Below, piece after piece: positions 6,339 through 7,266 of a DNA stretch of 7,266 nucleotides. Positions within the stretch are counted from its first letter, which is position 1; every line of letters begins with the position of its first letter. This DNA comes from Deltaproteobacteria bacterium. Its GTDB lineage: Bacteria; Desulfobacterota; Desulfobacteria; Desulfobacterales; SURF-7. The stretch covers positions 1 through 7,266 of the forward strand of contig JAFDJC010000164.1 of assembly GCA_019307665.1 (NCBI GenBank), read 5' to 3'. The position numbers and the translations under genes are program-made. The notes under the pieces were generated by a model that made no database searches, was not told where the DNA came from, and saw only the letters and a program-made list of their open reading frames with translations.

Positions 6339-6950
6339 ATGGATATTGTTTGTTCTGACCTTGAAGGTGTTTTTGTACCGGAAATATGGATTAATGTTGC
6401 AAAAAAAACAGGTATAGAGGAGCTGAAACTGACAACACGGGATATATCTGATTATGACGTCCTGATGAAAAAGCGAATTTCCATTCTTGATGAACATGGC
6501 CTGAAAATAAAGGATATAACGGATGTTATTGAAACCATGGAACCCCTCGAAGGGGCCGTTGATTTTTTGGACTGGGCAAGGGAAAGGACACAGGTTATAG
6601 TGGTTTCAGACACGTTTACACAGTTTGCAGGACCTTTGATGAAAAAGCTCGGAAGACCCACCCTTTTTTGCCACACACTTTCCATTGATTCTGATGGAAC
6701 CGTGAAAGGATACAATCTTCGCCAGAAAAAAAAAAAAAAAAGAACCATCCAGGCTTTGAAAAGCCTTGATTACAGGGTGATAGCTTTTGGGGATTCATAT
6801 AATGATATAGGGATGTTGAAGGAGGCTGACGCCGCGGTACTTTTTAGGCCGCCTGAAAATGTAATCAATGAATTCCCAGAATTTCCGGTGACAACAGATT
6901 ATGAAGAACTTAAAGCGGTTCTTGTCAAGGAAATGACTGTAAACGTATAG
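6339..6950 (+). CDS. thrH: ThrH: phosphoserine/homoserine phosphotransferase (HAD superfamily)
   Basis: ThrH is a HAD-family enzyme described in Pseudomonas aeruginosa. It acts as a phosphoserine phosphatase and can pass the phosphate to homoserine, giving phosphohomoserine for threonine synthase. The 203 residues from the ATG at 6339 agree with the family (about 205). HAD motifs: CSDLEGV (5-11) with nucleophile D7 and the ThrH-typical E9 in place of the second Asp; VVSDTF (88-93) as motif II; and GDSYND (151-156) with D152 and D156. PEIWI, TTRDI.DYDVLMK, LDEHGLK, PLEGAV and ENVI.EFP.FP match ThrH closely from memory. Residues 130-134 are five lysines encoded by part of a 16-base A run (6726-6741), where Pseudomonas ThrH has the same number of residues. 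Slippage there by one base either way gives a stop before the motif IV aspartates. Being directly after hom, it probably supplies the homoserine phosphorylation step. Confidence 0.94.
   Translation: MDIVCSDLEGVFVPEIWINVAKKTGIEELKLTTRDISDYDVLMKKRISILDEHGLKIKDITDVIETMEPLEGAVDFLDWARERTQVIVVSDTFTQFAGPLMKKLGRPTLFCHTLSIDSDGTVKGYNLRQKKKKKRTIQALKSLDYRVIAFGDSYNDIGMLKEADAAVLFRPPENVINEFPEFPVTTDYEELKAVLVKEMTVNV
6726..6741 (+). repeat. 16-base A homopolymer inside thrH
   Basis: Sixteen consecutive A encode five AAA lysine codons plus the first base of AGA. The downstream frame is correct as written. One base fewer gives TGA at 6757-6759; one more gives TGA at 6767-6769. Tracts of this length are prone to replication and transcription slippage, and to sequencing error. 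Confidence 0.95.
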
Positions 6951-6958
6951 GGTGTATT

Positions 6959-7266
6959 ATGATTACCGTTATTGATCATCCTGAAGGTATTAGCTTTAAA
7001 GTTTTTGTTCAGCCGCGCTCATCAAAAAATATGACCGCAGGCATTTATGGGGAGTCCCTCAAAATTAAGCTCACGGCACCTCCGGTTGACAATGCGGCAA
7101 ATAAAATGTGCGTCAATTTTTTATCAAAAATTCTTGGCGTGTCAAAATCTTCAGTGGAGATTTTATCAGGGCATACCAACAGAAACAAAAAAATACTTGT
7201 AAAACTGGATCATACGGAGAATTTTCAGAAACAGGCTGCAAATCTTAAGCAACAGATCAAATCCTT
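6959..7266 (+). CDS. DUF167 / UPF0235 (YggU) family protein, 3' end cut by window edge
   Basis: The frame is open from the ATG at 6959 to the window edge: 102 codons plus two bases, no stop. The family signature is clear: FKVFVQPRSSKN (13-24), LKIKLTAPPVDNAANK (about 34-49) and FLSKILGVSKSSVEILSGHTNRNKKILV (about 53-80). DUF167 proteins are small (about 95-110 residues), soluble and widespread, with no established biochemical role, so the stop is probably close. The tail after about residue 81 is polar and rich in Q and K (NFQKQAANLKQQIK), consistent with a short helix beyond the domain. AGGG (6949-6952), overlapping the thrH stop, lies 6 bases before the ATG. The 8-base gap puts it in the hom-thrH operon. 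No link to threonine synthesis is known to me. Confidence 0.93.
   Translation, partial: MITVIDHPEGISFKVFVQPRSSKNMTAGIYGESLKIKLTAPPVDNAANKMCVNFLSKILGVSKSSVEILSGHTNRNKKILVKLDHTENFQKQAANLKQQIKS

Noticed and set aside
6726..6741. A frameshift or pseudogene call for thrH at the A tract
   Set aside because: The frame continues correctly into GDSYND and the end of the family, with the expected residue count, so the gene is intact as written.
6452..6798. Minus-strand frames rich in poly-Phe opposite thrH
   Set aside because: The Phe run is the complement of the thrH A tract; the frames have no start signal and thrH is certain.

Overview
The window is a moderately AT-rich stretch of bacterial chromosome holding eight protein-coding genes. 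Six are complete and two run off the window edges. No RNA gene, insertion sequence, CRISPR array or prophage part was recognised. Dense Shine-Dalgarno-led genes, sigma70-type -35/-10 boxes and a hom-thrH gene pair fit a Gram-negative bacterium. My best guess is a deltaproteobacterial sulfate reducer of the Desulfobacterales type, but this rests on recalled protein similarity and gene order and has not been tested.

Layout. Bases 1-735 (minus) encode a class I SAM-dependent methyltransferase that is nearly complete. Bases 736-1172 are non-coding and contain several short palindromes. A divergent plsY-like acyltransferase gene (minus, about 1173-1766) is transcribed away from a fabG-type ketoacyl reductase gene (plus, 1988-2722), with an AT-rich promoter region between them. 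tsaD (2747-3748) and purM (3776-4819) form a minus-strand pair read purM then tsaD. From the purM/hom intergenic region, which carries back-to-back promoters, hom (5023-6333), thrH (6339-6950) and a DUF167/YggU-family gene (6959 to the edge) form a tight plus-strand operon.

How the genes work together. hom and thrH make a short threonine module: homoserine dehydrogenase with an ACT domain produces homoserine, and ThrH is a HAD enzyme able to phosphorylate homoserine from phosphoserine. purM (purine synthesis) and tsaD (tRNA t6A modification) are housekeeping genes. plsY and fabG both belong to lipid metabolism, but they are divergent and need not be co-regulated.

Most of the window is ordinary core metabolism. 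The points that deserve a second look are a 16-base A homopolymer inside thrH, a PlsY homologue that departs from the family at several conserved positions and carries a small in-frame repeat, and a terminator-like hairpin with a U-tract in the purM leader. I found no convincing new biological system.
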